Shown here one piece after another: positions 24,001-35,694 of a stretch of 64,000 bases of DNA (position 1 is its first letter; every line of letters starts with the position of its first letter). Location: contig CAXHWN010002145.1 in the NCBI GenBank assembly GCA_964020975.1, forward strand, positions 1,031,701 through 1,095,700, read 5' to 3'. Source of the stretch: Hermodice carunculata (Eukaryota; Annelida; Polychaeta; Eunicida; Amphinomidae). The notes below the pieces were generated by a model that was not told where the DNA came from, did not search any database, and was given only the letters and a program-made list of their open reading frames with translations. The translations under genes and the position numbers were made by a program.

Positions 24001-25390
24001 CTCAACATTGCCCCTGAAACTCTATTAGTTTTTAAGCAGGCGATCTATGAAGGCTTCTGGTATCTAAGTACTCTAAGTGATTTTAAGTCCAGATCATTTC
24101 GGGTGGTCATTAGTTGATGTACTCAAGCCATTAACTCAGTTTGCTGGAGGATTCTGTAGATGCTTATGTCCACATGCAGCCTAATGCACCCAGGACATTG
24201 ATGTGATGTCTGAAGACAAGACTATTGGAGGGGAGTAACCAACAGCCCCCCAAAGGGCAGACCCATGGATGTTATGAATTTGTTTGCAGATAACCCGGGT
24301 TGACCCTTAAAAAGTGGCCTCACAGTTCTTGGATTCCTCATGCATTAGCCACCTATCTGAGCAGGATTTATGGTTGATAGGAGAGCAAAACTGGTGCCAG
24401 ATCTTTGTCTGTAATTCAGGTTTTAATGATGCCTTTGACATTACTGAGACAGCCCCTTTGATAGCCTGCCAGCAAGGAGGGGGCCCAGGGAGACACCAGG
24501 GAGGTACCACATTGGTGTCATAGTGAAGGTCAATAGGGGTAGATTTTCTCCATAATTTACTACAGGTTTCTCATTATAATAAACCTTCACAGTTTTCTTT
24601 CTTGAAGTTTTGGGTGAAAAATTCCATTATTCTGCATATGGTAAAGGAAGATAAGTGATATATGGCAGACCTGGTACTTGCAGCATCAGGCATTCTAAAG
24701 AAGACTCACAGAGCTCTCCTACACACAATTGGTTCTTTAGAGTGCATGGTAAAAGCTTGGAAACAGGAGGTTTGATTGTTGATAAGAGCTGACTTCAAGT
24801 CCTCAGAAATGTTATTTACAGCTACTTTGAGCCAAAATGGTTCCCCAATCATGGATTGCTGGATAAGCAATGGAAGAGAAAAATGTCTGATCACAGATGC
24901 ATGTAACTGCTGGGATATGGGCACTTCACATTGACAGAAATTTGGCTTCGTTCCTCTGTGGTTCACCATACTGTGTACAGCTTTCCATGGAAATCTAAGT
25001 TCATTATTGTGTTTACAAAAAGGGGGTAAAAAAGAGAGAGACTTAGCAATGAGTTTTAGATTTTTTGTTTTCATTGCCAATATATTGTTTATTTTTTAAC
25101 AAGCAGTTTCTTGAAATATTGGGATTATTTCGTAGAAGGCTACCCTCGTAAGGCAGACAAAATAGTGGTAAATTCAATGCACAATTGCGGATAATCTAAT
25201 AGTGGACAGTGTAAAATATATATCAGAGCAGTGAAGTTTCATACTATGACTAATAATTTTGATCAAACCTCTGATGATTGGGAAATCACAATAAATACAA
25301 ATATACATTAAAATAATAGGGAACATCCTGAGTAATAACTTATGAACATCATAGTGTGAGCAGAAATCAAGTAAAACGCTGCCCATAATT
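21051..25390. other. Intronic sequence; no gene I can support
   Basis: A G-run of about 18 lies at 21177-21194 and a purine-rich AAAG tract at 23390-23465. A 122-codon minus-strand frame (22922-23290) is protein-like in composition but unrecognised. A TTAACTCTCTCATGGCC start at about 22625 may be a decayed TTAA element. Confidence 0.45.
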
Positions 25391-25800
25391 ATGACAACAA
25401 AACAAAAAATGGTCACAAAAGAGTTTATAGCCTTTCAAAAAAAAATTCTTATGCTCAGAATAAAGTCTACCTCATATGGGAGAAAGACCAATATCAAGTA
25501 TGAAGGAGAAAGGTTCTGGAACTCCCTGCTATCAACAGTACAGGCAACAAATTCTGTTAAAGCTTTCAAAAGTCTTTATTCCAAGTATGTATTTAACATG
25601 TCAGCTATGTATAGTGAATGACCTGGATATTGTTTTATACAAAATATGTTTTTTATTAGAGTTTTTTAATTATTTAGTCTCTGTACAGTCTCTATCATCT
25701 TTTGTATGTTGGTTCATGTCCGGACCATAAGGGAAACTTGCAATATCACTAAAGTATGTTACCCAGAATATATAAAGGTTCTATCTCTATCTATACACAT
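25391..25800 (+). mobile_element. LINE 3' end fragment (CR1/Jockey-like)
   Basis: The frame 25391-25621 reads TSYGRKTNIKYEGERFWNSL and then SVKAFKSLYSKYVF. This is the usual C-terminal pattern of many invertebrate LINE reverse transcriptase proteins: a basic YG...S..Y.G...WN.LP-like block, then an FK...K..L block. The stop is followed by about 175 bp of AT-rich 3' region ending in TATAAAGGTTCTATCTCTAT, a short-repeat tail as LINE 3' ends have. Only the last 60 or so residues are present, so it is a 5'-truncated copy. The clade is inferred from memory of such tails and could be another LINE group. Confidence 0.6.
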
Positions 25801-25805
25801 GTATT

Positions 25806-26479
25806 TCTATTTTATTTATTTCCCTCCAGAGCCGACCAAGCTCCATATTTTATCTACCACAATCAACACAGAGACAGGTCCGCATAGCAGTTAACAATCA
25901 GGAAAGGGGCTTAGCTCTGTAATAATCACTCTCGTGGAAGAATAGACGATTAAACAGGACATCATCAGACACATAATCACAGTTAGGCAGGACCCACTAA
26001 CTTGCCATAAAACACAACGTTGAGAAGACATCATAGTTAGACAGGGACAGATAGAGAGGCATACTATATTTAAGATAATTGATAAATAATTTTACAAGTA
26101 CATAATTCAGTACCTCAACCAATACATGTTTGTGAGAACCTTCCAGAAAGAGCAATAAAATCTTGAACTGCAGAGAAATACTTTATGTGTTATCTGTTAG
26201 GGTGCAGTTAAGCGAACCATAAAGTACAGTTTGTAATGTAAAAGTATCAAGTATACATGAAATGATGTTGTGTAGCGGGGATCTTAGAACAGTATACCTT
26301 GGACAAGAAAAAAAGAAATGCCAAGCATCCTCATAACTTGCACCACATGGACAGCTGGCATGTGTTTTGACAGCAATCTTGAACAGATGGGAATTCAGCT
26401 GACTGCTACCCAAGCGAAGACGAGTCTGCAAAATAGAACTATATCTCTTTCTTAAAACTATAATAGGCAAATTATTCAT
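25806..26479 (-). mobile_element. LINE 3' end fragment on the minus strand
   Basis: A 98-codon minus-strand frame (26183-26479) contains LQTRLRLGSSQLNSHLFKI, then CPCGASYEDAWHFFFSCPRY and R at the next turn. The pattern RLR.G...LN.HL.KI...C.CG..ED..HF...CP.Y...R is the C-terminal zinc-binding tail of many LINE ORF2 proteins. About 375 bp of 3' region follows on the minus strand down to about 25806, where it meets the tail of the plus-strand LINE. It is 5'-truncated and belongs to a different family from its neighbour. Confidence 0.68.
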
Positions 26480-26843
26480 GAGAAAAGAGGAAGATTAAGA
26501 ATGATCACGTGGCACCTTCACTGTCATACAGATTTAGCATCTGCACATGTGTGCAACATAATTAACTGGCTCTGTGTGCTGTATTCCCATGTGCACACCT
26601 TTGCAATGTTTAGATGTGACAATGTTACCTGTATTCTCTGTATGTAAACAAACAAAGCCCAGAGAAAGCAAGTTTTGTGTCATTAATCATGATAGGCTAG
26701 AAGATCATAGAGGTGGTCGTGAATTATTAATTTGCAGGTCAGGGGTCAGAAATGTCTCCAATCTGGTGTTAGGGTGTCCCTGCCTTGGTAGCTGGGCCTG
26801 GTACTTAAGTAATTCTGTACATTGACCTACTGCTGCATGATTT

Positions 26844-27080
26844 TTAACTCTTTCAGTGCCAAAGTTTGGACTGAGTCAACAGCTTTTCTAGGTGTGCATT
26901 GGACCCAATGCATGCCCAGAAAAGCTGTTGACCTGGGAACTTTCTGTCTGGAACAACACAAATGCTGGTACTTAAATGAAAGGTCTTTTTATGAGGAATA
27001 TAAATCTGGAATCCTTATTACAATTCAGACTACTTTGACTTAAGTAGATAGACTTAAGTCGTACTTGGTGAAAGAGTTAA
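26844..27080 (+). mobile_element. TTAA-family inverted-repeat element
   Basis: TTAACTCTTTCAGTGCCA opens and TTGGTGAAAGAGTTAA closes it. Stem GAGTCAACAGCTTTTCTAGG pairs with CCAGAAAAGCTGTTGACCTG across TGCATTGG/CCAATGCA. The module AAATGAAAGGTCTTTTTATG is present. Confidence 0.85.
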
Positions 27081-29186
27081 TGGTAGTACATGTATGCAGG
27101 GTAAAGGAGCATCTGGTATAGTTCCTAAAGGGTTAAACACTGCATATTTTGTCACATTTTATCTTGGTGGTGTTAAGGCAGTGTAAGATATTTTGCAGAA
27201 AATAATCATTTGTTGCTCATAAAAAAGTATCACCTTGTATGAAATATGTCAAAAGACACAAACTATTGACAAATTCATGCATAATTGTTAAATACGAACC
27301 CTCACCACCACAAAGTTGGGAGTGTACAGTTTTCCATTCATGTTACGAGGCCTTTGATTCCATGTTATTTCCTTTTTTATGACACACATCTCTTTCAAAC
27401 TTTCCCTACTTATTTATCATTGAAGGGTGTGTCACGAGGCAAGTAAATGTTGGTGCAATTATTTTTAAATTTTGCATGAATATTTGTCCATTTCCTGGGG
27501 AAAATCTTCAAAATTCTTCTTGAGAAATGACTGGGCCTTGGTTTGAGATACATGTACTTCTGGGTACCCCAGGCTCTTAATTTAACAGGTAGTACTGTTT
27601 AGGTTTTTTTTTTTTTTTCTTTTTTTTTTTTTTAATTTTGTGTGAATTTCTATGCAGTTTCACAATTTTGTACTTTTCCTTTCAAACTACATACAGAATT
27701 CTCTACAAACTAGGTGGTTATGTTAATTCAGTCTTATGCTAAAGTTGTTCACTAGATGGCACTTCTGTCTTTTAACTTGATTTAATGAAATGCAAAAGAA
27801 ATATATAATGATTTATAAGGATATATAGTAAGTATAGGGGTAGCAGTGTACACGCATGTGTATATAATTTACTCCAAAAATCATGACCAGGCCCACTTCA
27901 AAGTTGTTTGGGATGTATCTTAGGGTGATCTTTGTCAAGTGTCCCCACCTTAAAGGCCATGCACCCACTCCTGCACACATTTTGTGTCATTGTAGTACTC
28001 TCCGTTTCAAGAAATGCTCCCTGCTACTGTGGCGACTTTGGTAGTGTTTTTCACTTTCAAAAAAACAAGAAAGAAAAAAAAAACAACCACATGAAAATGC
28101 ATTGAGAAATGAAGGGGGGGGGCTACTTAGTTGCTCTCTAGCTGCTCTAGTTTCTATCAGTTTTCAGTGCATTGCATTACAATGATGATTAGCTGTGACC
28201 TTGAAATAGTTTTAAAGATCACAGAGTCCAAGTAAGAAATATTGGAGTGCACCCATGTGATCGCTGAAGAAAAATAAACCTATGAAGTCATGGAAGTTGT
28301 ACAAAGGCAGCATCTGATGAAGACTTGGATCAATTCAGTTGGCTGTGAATATCAGTTTTTCAAGGTATTAGGGGTCAGCTGAGAAAGTCTAAATTGTGCA
28401 TGGTGAGAAAAACAGAGTGACACCTATGAGCTATTTATGATGCAAGCATCTCCGGAAAGTTCTGGGTGAGTTTGTATTAAATGACCTTGACCTATTTTCA
28501 GGAAAGTAATGACAAGTGCCATATTTTATCTTCATTGGTAAAAACCAGTGTTAAAGTAGACAGGTACGGACCCCTGATCTGTGACAAAATGGGTCCAGAT
28601 TTTTGCTAAATGGGCATCTGGCATCCAGAATAAGACGCTGCAGCTTGCATCCTTTACTGAACTGAAGGCAGGATACGGAAGGAAATCAATATCATGCAGG
28701 AGTAAACACAAGTTGTCTGTATGTAGATGGACTCCCATTGATCCCCGACTTTGCTTTGTTCAACCTCTGACATTGGCCAGCTTGTTTGTAAGACTCCTGT
28801 ACACTGGACTGATTGTCTCATAGTAAGTCTTTCTCTTTGAGGATAAGTAGTCTCTTTGTATGTATGTACGTGTATTTGTATCATTAAACATCAAGCAATT
28901 CATGGGATTCATTTGGTTGAAGAGATACTCAGATTATTTTATTCAACACTTACTGACTACCTTGAGGCTCACAATGCAATTCTGTCCAAGCATTGGATCA
29001 AACAAAATTATATATATATATATATGTATACAAGAGAGGTTAGCTAAGTTAGCAAGTTTCCACTCAAAGTTACCAAAGCACTCAGGTACATTGTATCAAA
29101 TGTTTTATGTTCACAGAAGACATTTTAGCAATACTGATTAACTAATTAACACCTATCATGGTAGCAAATATAAGGTCAACAGCCCA
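27081..29186. other. No gene; T-run and one CTCF-like word
   Basis: A T-rich run lies at 27606-27633. TCACTAGATGGCAC at 27749 is one base off the CTCF core. GACCTTGACCTATTTTCAGG at about 28485 belongs to the long-period repeat family of 17.8-19 kb. Confidence 0.45.
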
Positions 29187-29790
29187 GCATTGTGTCAGGA
29201 AATGTTTTTGACCCAGTTTTGTTCTCCTTACTGCTCAACTTGTATCAAGGGAGGCTGCTGACTTTATCTTGTCCCACACGCTGCTGAACTCTTAATAGGG
29301 AAAGCTGTTGACTCAGTCTACTGTCAATGCTTTAATTTTGCTGTATTTTTATTTTCGCTTATTTCACTCATGGCACAACACTGTGAAAATAAAACGCAGT
29401 GAAATAGTATTTTAATATTGTTTGAATAGGGATTATGTCAAAAATAGTGAAATTAAAGCTGCAGTGAAATGTCAAAAATACAAAAACCATGAACATTTAT
29501 AAATTGAAAAATAAAGCAATTTATATTAAAGATGGTTTTCAACTTGTGTTGGGAAAACTGTTAACTCAGTCTTATCCTATGTGCTACAAACTTTTCAGGG
29601 AAAGCTGCAGATTCAGTCTTATTTCATTATATGCTACAAACTTGTCAAGGAATGCTGTTAACTCAGTCTTATTCTATGTGCTGCAAACTTGTCAGGGAAA
29701 GCTATTGCCTCAGTCTTATTTTAAGTACAACCCAACTTATGTCAGGGAATGCCACTGAGTCATTCTTCGTGTTGGCAAAAAGGGTTAAGT
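29187..29790 (+). repeat. Decayed TTAA element with tandem stem-arm units
   Basis: From 29545 a unit of about 50-60 bp recurs about five times: ACTTGT.AGGGAAAGCTG, TT.ACTCAGTCTTAT, then TATGTGCTACAA. The region closes with GGCAAAAAGGGTTAA at about 29787. Two further arms (GGAGGCTGCTGACT, GGGAAAGCTGTTGACTCAG) lie at 29249 and 29299. As at 3049, the arm has multiplied. Confidence 0.65.
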
Positions 29791-31125
29791 CAAGATGGAG
29801 GTAAAGCATACAGAAGTCCATCAGTCTGGTGGCCATGTGCTGGTGATATACATGCTAAAGAGGAGAGCCTGGCAGTGGGGTCTCTCAGTCCAGATGCTAA
29901 TGGATTATGTGGGTATAGGGAAGAGGCACCATGTTTAGACATGGAATAAACCTTTCATAATCTTGGCAGCTTATACCTAAACCCAATAAACTTACATCTG
30001 ATGTCAAGAAAATACTTGTACAAGGCAGGTGAACTGGTTGTATAGTCTTCTCACACCCCTATCCCCAGGCAATGCAACAAATAGTGTTAATTTGTAGAGT
30101 TTGAGTTCCTCGGAAATTTGTAAAAACTGACTTTTATGCATGCTGAGTTCAAAATAAAGTGGGAAGTTACATGCCTGTGTGCAGTTGATGTATTGGGTAA
30201 ATCTCACTGGTAGCCAGCAACATCTGATGTGTGTTAGAAATTACAAATCATATGCGTCGTTGTTCTTTGACCCATGTGAATAAAACCAGGACATTAAAAG
30301 TAATGCAAGATGGCAAAGCAAACATTAACCAAATTAAGTTTTTTTTTATATGGAAGATACATACTTCAGCTTAGTATTATGTTTGTTGAAACCTAATACA
30401 TGTAGAGTGCACTTGATATGCCTGCTCTGTTAGTTATGTGTTTTAAAAGTAAAATGCAGACGAATTAAACCTTTTAACGTTTCAACAAGCCAGCATGTGG
30501 TGAAGATACTGTAAATTTTAGTTTGACTTTCCCTGTTAAGTATACAAATTTTAATCCAATAATACATCCAACCTAGAAACAAAATTATGAAAAAGGTTCC
30601 ATGCTGCCATGTAGTTAACAGTGCGTAATCACCTCTGGCCCATGGGTGTACAGAGTCAGGGAACCAGTTGTCCATGCACTTCTGTGGTGCAGGTTGGTAC
30701 CCTGTATTCCTGCTGTGTCAGTGTTTGTGATATTTCATCATTAGCTCAGTAAGACTTGTCAGACATTGCAGATCATCATTTTCATTTTTGTGAAGTGTAA
30801 TGATGATGCCCATCATATTATTGTCTGAATTAACAAACAAGATAAACTTTCATACAAAGACAAACTTTATACACCATGTGCATTGGTATAATATAGCTTT
30901 CAACATACACCACATTGCACATGGAGTAGAGTTTAGTAAAGTGTGCAGGTTTTATTTTGTTAATAAAGAAGATTGAAGGAAACCTCATCCACCTGAACCC
31001 TGAAACTGTCAAAAATTAACCAAAACAATTCCCACAGACAGGGTTCTTATACTTCAAAAGTAAAATTAAAATCAACTTTCTTGTGAACAGGTGAAGAAAA
31101 GTTGTTACTGTCAAGTTGACAGAAA
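29791..31125. other. No gene seen
   Basis: AT-rich sequence with short unsupported frames. Confidence 0.5.
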
Positions 31126-31556
31126 AAGAGTTAATCTTAGAGAGGGGTACATACAGAACTAATGTCAATCCAAAAGAGTTAATCTGAGAAATGGGTACAT
31201 ACAGAACTAATCTCAATCCAAAAGAGTTAATCTGAGAGAAGGGTACCTGTATAGCTAATCTCTGTCCAAAATAGGTAATCAGAGAGAACGTTACCTGTAG
31301 AGTTAATCTCTGTCCAGAGAGTTAATGTGAGAGAGGTAAGCTCGTCTCTGACCAAAGGAGTTAATCCCTGAGAGCAGTGTATGGTCTATGAAGGAAACTC
31401 ATCTCTGTCCAAGAGTTAATCCCTGAGAGCAGTGTATGGTCTATGAAGGAAACTCATCTCTGTCCAAGAGTTAATCCATGGGAGCAATGTATGGTCTATG
31501 AAGGAAACTCATCTCTGTCCAAGAGTTAATCCATGGGAGCAATGTACCTGTGGACC
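31126..31556 (+). repeat. Two adjoining minisatellites built on AGAGTTAATC
   Basis: The first half has units of about 50 bp (AGAGTTAATCTGAGAGA then GGGTAC.TACAG). The second half has an exact period of 55 bp (TTAATCCCTGAGAGCAGTGT then ATGGTCTATGAAGG) starting at 31361, 31416, 31471 and 31526. Both keep AGAGTTAATC and CTCTGTCC, so the second array grew from a unit of the first. Confidence 0.85.
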
Positions 31557-33246
31557 TCATTGTGTCCAACAGATGACTCAGCTGTGTGCGAGCATTAACT
31601 CAGTGTAGAGAACCATTGTAATTTTTACACTAAAAGGATTTTGTCCTAATTTCATGATGGAAAAAACTCACAGAATTCTGTGTTGCATTTGGACAAAAAA
31701 TTGTTCAGGGGCTCTTAAAGCATGTAAAATAAAGTGATCAGCTTATCCATGAGGCTTTTGATCCTGCAGGATGGCCTAATCAAGACATCACGAGAAGCAT
31801 TAAATCAGGATTTGCTGCCAGAATGGGGTTAAAGTTTTGGCGGCAAAAGAATGTTGTGGTCCCCCACCACACCCCCAAACCAAGGAAGTCCTTATAATTG
31901 GCACAAGGGGGACATATTTCTGACCTGGCTGTGTTCTCTTTGACTGCGCAAGCATGAAGTGGATTTTGTGGAACCATTTAATGCTACCCCTGGCACCAAA
32001 TACTTGGCATCCAATATATATATAATTATTTATGGTAGGGTGCATTGATGCTCCAGGGGTGAGCTATCATTGAATGCGTAAAGTTTGACGAATGCACTAA
32101 TCATGACTATGATAACAGACCAAGGAATAGGATACAGATTGGAGGCTTGTGACTTCATTATGCCCAACAAAGTGTTTTTATGGTTGTTATGACATATTGT
32201 TTGGTGTTTTTGTTGAACTTGTTTCACACCATGTTTAAGGGTGATGACCAGGATCTTGCCGTCAGACATGCTGTGATACTATTGTATCTGTGTCACACAT
32301 AAATAATATTCCAAATATTTAACTGTGCCACTTCTAATTATTTATATAGGCTGTAAATGAGATAACATTAGCTAACCCTGGTTACTTTGTGTGCATAATA
32401 TGCATAAAGGCAACAGGGAGGGGTGTAATCAGTGTATGTATTAGTGAAGACATTCACACGTGGGGGTCACTCCAGGGAAAGTAACAGCCAGTGCTACCAG
32501 TCACATCCTCAGACCCATATGGCCTAAAATTTGTATATACTAAAATCCAGGGACAAAATATGGCACCCAGAGTTGACTAGTCATCATGATAGTAGTCGTT
32601 TTGTATGCTCATATTGATAGTATAACTTTCCTATTTATAGCTGTTGATCTCTATTTCATTCATTCATTCTAACTCTTTCTGTCTCTTTCTGTCTTCCTTT
32701 TCATTCCCACTTCCCTGACTTATTTCCACTCTTCTCTCTGTCATAAGGCAACTGAACTCAGATGTGCCTAGATCAGTTTAAATAAATCTTACAAGTAAAA
32801 AGGTCATACAAAAAAGAGAAATTAATTACAATGGATGAATATTGTTCAGTTACAATTGGGAAGATCCACTTCTATAGAGAGGGAAGAAAGATAACAATCA
32901 CAGGTACTTGAGTGTAAATATAGTCCAGTACTACCGACCGATCCCCAGGTCTGAGAACTACAGTGTTTGGCAAGCACTTTGTTTTGGTTGGTAATGAGTG
33001 GGAAGATTAAGTTGCTGAGCAGGAGTCAGGAGATGCATTTGTGGAACAGCTACATGTTTATTTTTGAAAGTTACAAGTTCTCCGGTAAATAAATATCAGT
33101 TGCCGATGCTTGAATATGAGAAAACAAAGAGATCTCATCTGCATGGAGGCTGCACAGCAACATATCCCATTATGTTTTGTTTCTGGATCGTGTAAAAGCT
33201 GGCCGCTGTTGTGGGCTGTACTCTGTAGGTGGCTGTGTGGAGCAGC
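31557..33246. other. No gene seen
   Basis: Unsupported short frames only; a CT-rich stretch lies at about 32660-32740. Confidence 0.5.
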
Positions 33247-33459
33247 TTAACCCTTAAAGGGCTAATCACGGCTATAGTCATTTTCTTATTACCCTTTGAC
33301 ATATAATGGTTAAAAGATTCAAATACCAGCAGGCTTAGTCTAAAGCAAAAAGTAGTTTTAGTCAACAGCTTTCCTTGGGGCACTTTGTGAGCATAATTGT
33401 GCGTAAAGTGCCCCAAGGAAAGCTGTTGACTTGGTCTTAAATCAGTGCTTAAGGGTTAA
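33247..33459 (-). mobile_element. TTAA-family element with perfect 26-bp stem arms
   Basis: The ends are TTAACCCTTAAAGGGC and GTGCTTAAGGGTTAA. The arms GTCAACAGCTTTCCTTGGGG + CACTTT and their exact reverse complement flank an 18-bp loop (about 33360-33429). Reverse-strand words TTTGACATATAATGGTTAAA and TTCAAATACCAGCAGGCTTA match the copy at 10228. The perfect pairing suggests recent insertion or active arm correction. Confidence 0.87.
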
Positions 33460-33479
33460 AAAATGTGTCTTGTGTGGTC

Positions 33480-33508
33480 ATGGGGGGAGGGGGAGTGGGG
33501 GGGGGATC
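33480..33508 (+). repeat. G-rich tract, G-quadruplex motif
   Basis: GGGGGGAGGGGGAGTGGGGG and more: at least four G-runs of three or longer with one- to three-base loops. Confidence 0.7.
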
Positions 33509-33519
33509 AAAACTTTCCA

Positions 33520-33797
33520 CGACTCTTTCAGTGCCATGTTTTTAACTGAGTCTAACTTGACTGGTTGCTAAGCATGCGGCGGAAAGCTGTTGGTTTGGAT
33601 TACTGGCATATGGTCTGTGCGACTGTAGGCATGCTGCGACTGTAGGCATGGTGCAACTGTAGGCATGGTGCGACTGTAGGCATGCTGCGAGTTGGATAAA
33701 CAGCCAGTTTACAAAGAATGTGGATCTATTATTGTCCTGTATGTAAACTTCAGAGCTCTTGGGCTTTTGTCAAAATGGGCAATGAAGGAGTTAAAGG
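33520..33797 (+). mobile_element. TTAA-family element with internal 17-bp tandem expansion
   Basis: It starts CTCTTTCAGTGCCATG and ends GGGCAATGAAGGAGTTAA. The normally single word ACTATAGGCATGCTG has become four units GCGACTGTAGGCATGCT (about 33618-33690). The stem is decayed. Confidence 0.75.
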
Positions 33798-34002
33798 GAT
33801 GTCACTGTGTATAGAGGCCAGGCCTGCATGTCAGGAGGTGACATTGAGGGGGGCCACTGTGTATACAGACCAGGCCTGTGGTTTGTCCACAGATATGTTT
33901 GGTGCAGTGCTGATGGAAACCTCCATAAGGTGAATAGTGACTGGATGAGTGATTCCTTCCTGAGAGATTGCCAACTTCTGCCTTTATTACTCACTGACAA
34001 TT

Positions 34003-34216
34003 CACTGTGAAAGCATTTATTTTCATGGGCATTAATTTTTGGGTTCGTTTTGCATTTTGGACCTTTCATTCAGACCTTCAGTGCACTGTTTTAGTTGTAT
34101 TTCTCGATCAATGCCATGTTTAAAACTTATCATGGTGTTCTTAATTTCATGGTTTTGAAGAAAAACAAATTAAGGAAAAGTAATAACACAGCAAAATTAA
34201 ATGAATTTACAGTATC
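34003..34216. mobile_element. Possible TTCACTGTGAA/TTTACAGTA-ended element
   Basis: TTCACTGTGAAAGCATTTAT at the left and AAATGAATTTACAGTA at the right enclose TTTTCATGGGCATTAATTTT and CATGGTGTTCTTAATTTCAT words. The pattern resembles dispersed elements that end TACTGTAAATTCATTTATTTTCG in many marine invertebrates, as I recall. A related stretch lies at about 29340-29480. Confidence 0.35.
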
Positions 34217-34468
34217 AGGGTCTGCATGGATTGAAAGTGGTAGACTAAATTAAGATATCCTATTTTTCAGTAGTTGTTTTCACAGAGGTTTGCTGTGTGG
34301 TGGCAGATGGAGTTTGTCCAGAGAAAGTTTTATATCAGCTTTGAAATAATAGAACAGATGTTATAAGAGAAAGGGGTGTCACTTTCATTCAAAATGAAAT
34401 TCTTACAGAAAGTAAGACAAGGCAAGATACCCTAGGCTGATATATTTTCAAATCACCACAGGTCCAAC

Positions 34469-34496
34469 CTCCCCCACCCCCACCCTCACCCCCATC
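34469..34496 (-). repeat. G-quadruplex motif on the minus strand
   Basis: CCCCCACCCCCACCCTCACC on the + strand gives four minus-strand G-runs with loops of one or two bases. Confidence 0.65.
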
Positions 34497-34982
34497 TACT
34501 CACACACATAGGCAGTGTACATATATGAAACAGTGGGTTCATCTTTGGAGTTTATGACTGACGAACACATGAAATGGTGATCTCAGTTGAAAATGTGGGT
34601 ACAAGTATAGTGACATCCCTGCATTAACAGTGTCACAGCAGGCCAACTACAGCTTCCGTAGTTTTCAGGGTGAGTAGAATTAAGGACCTAAGAAGAGTGA
34701 CCCCCTCTGGCCCCATCCCATGCTTCAGATCAAGATGACCTTTTAGATGGAAATGGAATGCAGTGTCAGGATTGACGGCACATCCACAATGGAAGCGTCC
34801 ATCTAGCGGCCATGTGAATGACGCTCAAAAACAGTAGCAAGTTACAGAGGGACCAAATTCGATTGTAACAGGGAAGTTTTACACTGGCACTGGGTCAGAG
34901 GATGGCTGTCTGAGACTTTGAATATTTTGTCATCGTAGAAAGTTTTCTTGAAAGTTTGAGCAACATTTTGTGGTGGATCAAG

Positions 34983-35175
34983 ATGAGTTGGTACCAACGC
35001 AGGCAATCTTACGATCCCAACCTGAACAGGACGTGGTCCTCAGCCAATATTAACTACCAAGAGGGTTGTCAGGTGTATGCCGGCTACAGAGTCTACAGGG
35101 CGTACAACAGAGACAATGGGCTCAGAATCCCTGTCAAACCTGCTGCTGGGGTAGCTACCCCAGTTTCATCATTCT
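34983..35175 (+). CDS. Alternative first coding exon of MTUS-like gene
   Basis: The ATG in a good context (CAAG before ATG) opens 64 codons plus one base, ending in an ideal donor TTCT|GTAAGT at 35176. The peptide is polar and Tyr/Arg/Asn-rich (MSWYQRRQSYDPNLNR, then YAGYRVYRAYNRDNG), followed by a Pro/Ala/Val stretch. Codon use is more G+C-rich than the flanks, as in a real exon. The exit phase is 1, so it joins the 55079 exon in frame (T + AC gives Tyr). No isoform with this start is known to me. In-frame sequence upstream of the ATG lacks another ATG near by, so this ATG is preferred. It could instead belong to a separate gene whose next exon I cannot see; the phase fit and strand favour the MTUS-like gene. 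Confidence 0.6.
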
Positions 35176-35407
35176 GTAAGTAAATGGATTTCTGGTAATC
35201 AGAGCAAAATCTTCAGGCATATAGTTGAAAAATGTATCAAAGCAACACATAAAAGACACAAGAATGCAGAGAAAGTAGATTTCATGTTGTTGCTGAACAT
35301 GGAAAAAGTGCAGAGATAGTTGTGGTTTTGCTTGTGTTGTAATTTGTGAGAGCATGTTCAGAGCATTCTGTTGTAATTGGTTGTAAAGTACCACCCACAC
35401 AAGGTTG

Positions 35408-35482
35408 TTACCATATCCTCAAGTGAAAAGGGCACTCGCCATTCACACAGGTGTAAGATATGGGAAAGAGATCACATTCAGA
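35408..35482 (+). repeat. Direct repeat, left copy (75 bp)
   Basis: TTACCATATCCTCAAGTGAA through GGGAAAGAGATCACATTCAGA. It is nearly identical to 35695-35768 (one-base deletion in the latter), period 287 bp. Confidence 0.95.
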
Positions 35483-35522
35483 GTATGAATAGCAAGTGAC
35501 CCAAGGCAAATGAGGATAAAAC

Positions 35523-35541
35523 GGGTGGGTGGGTGGGTGGG
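35523..35541 (+). repeat. Perfect (GGGT)n G-quadruplex motif
   Basis: GGGTGGGTGGGTGGGTGGG: five G3 runs with one-base loops, the most stable class of G-quadruplex. It lies between the two direct repeats. Confidence 0.85.
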
Positions 35542-35694
35542 AACAGATGTATCCCTCACCCACACCAGAAGAACCCCTGACTGCTCATCCCGTTTCCGAC
35601 CTTGGGGCGGACCCAAGTACCCCCTTCCCTCAGGCATCTTTAAACTGAGCTTCCCTAGGGTGTCATGTGACTCGTGTCAATTTCACTTAGGATA

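Noticed and set aside
24706-25080. 124-codon minus-strand frame
   Set aside because: No recognisable motif, no splice context, and a length expected by chance.
28438-28471. ATG with a GTGAGT donor
   Set aside because: It lies in a unit of the GACCTTGACCT long-period repeat, and its exit phase 2 does not fit the MTUS-like acceptor.
34600-34675. Open stretch before CAGG|GTGAGT
   Set aside because: There is no in-frame ATG; it could at best be an untranslated exon, and there is no support for one.
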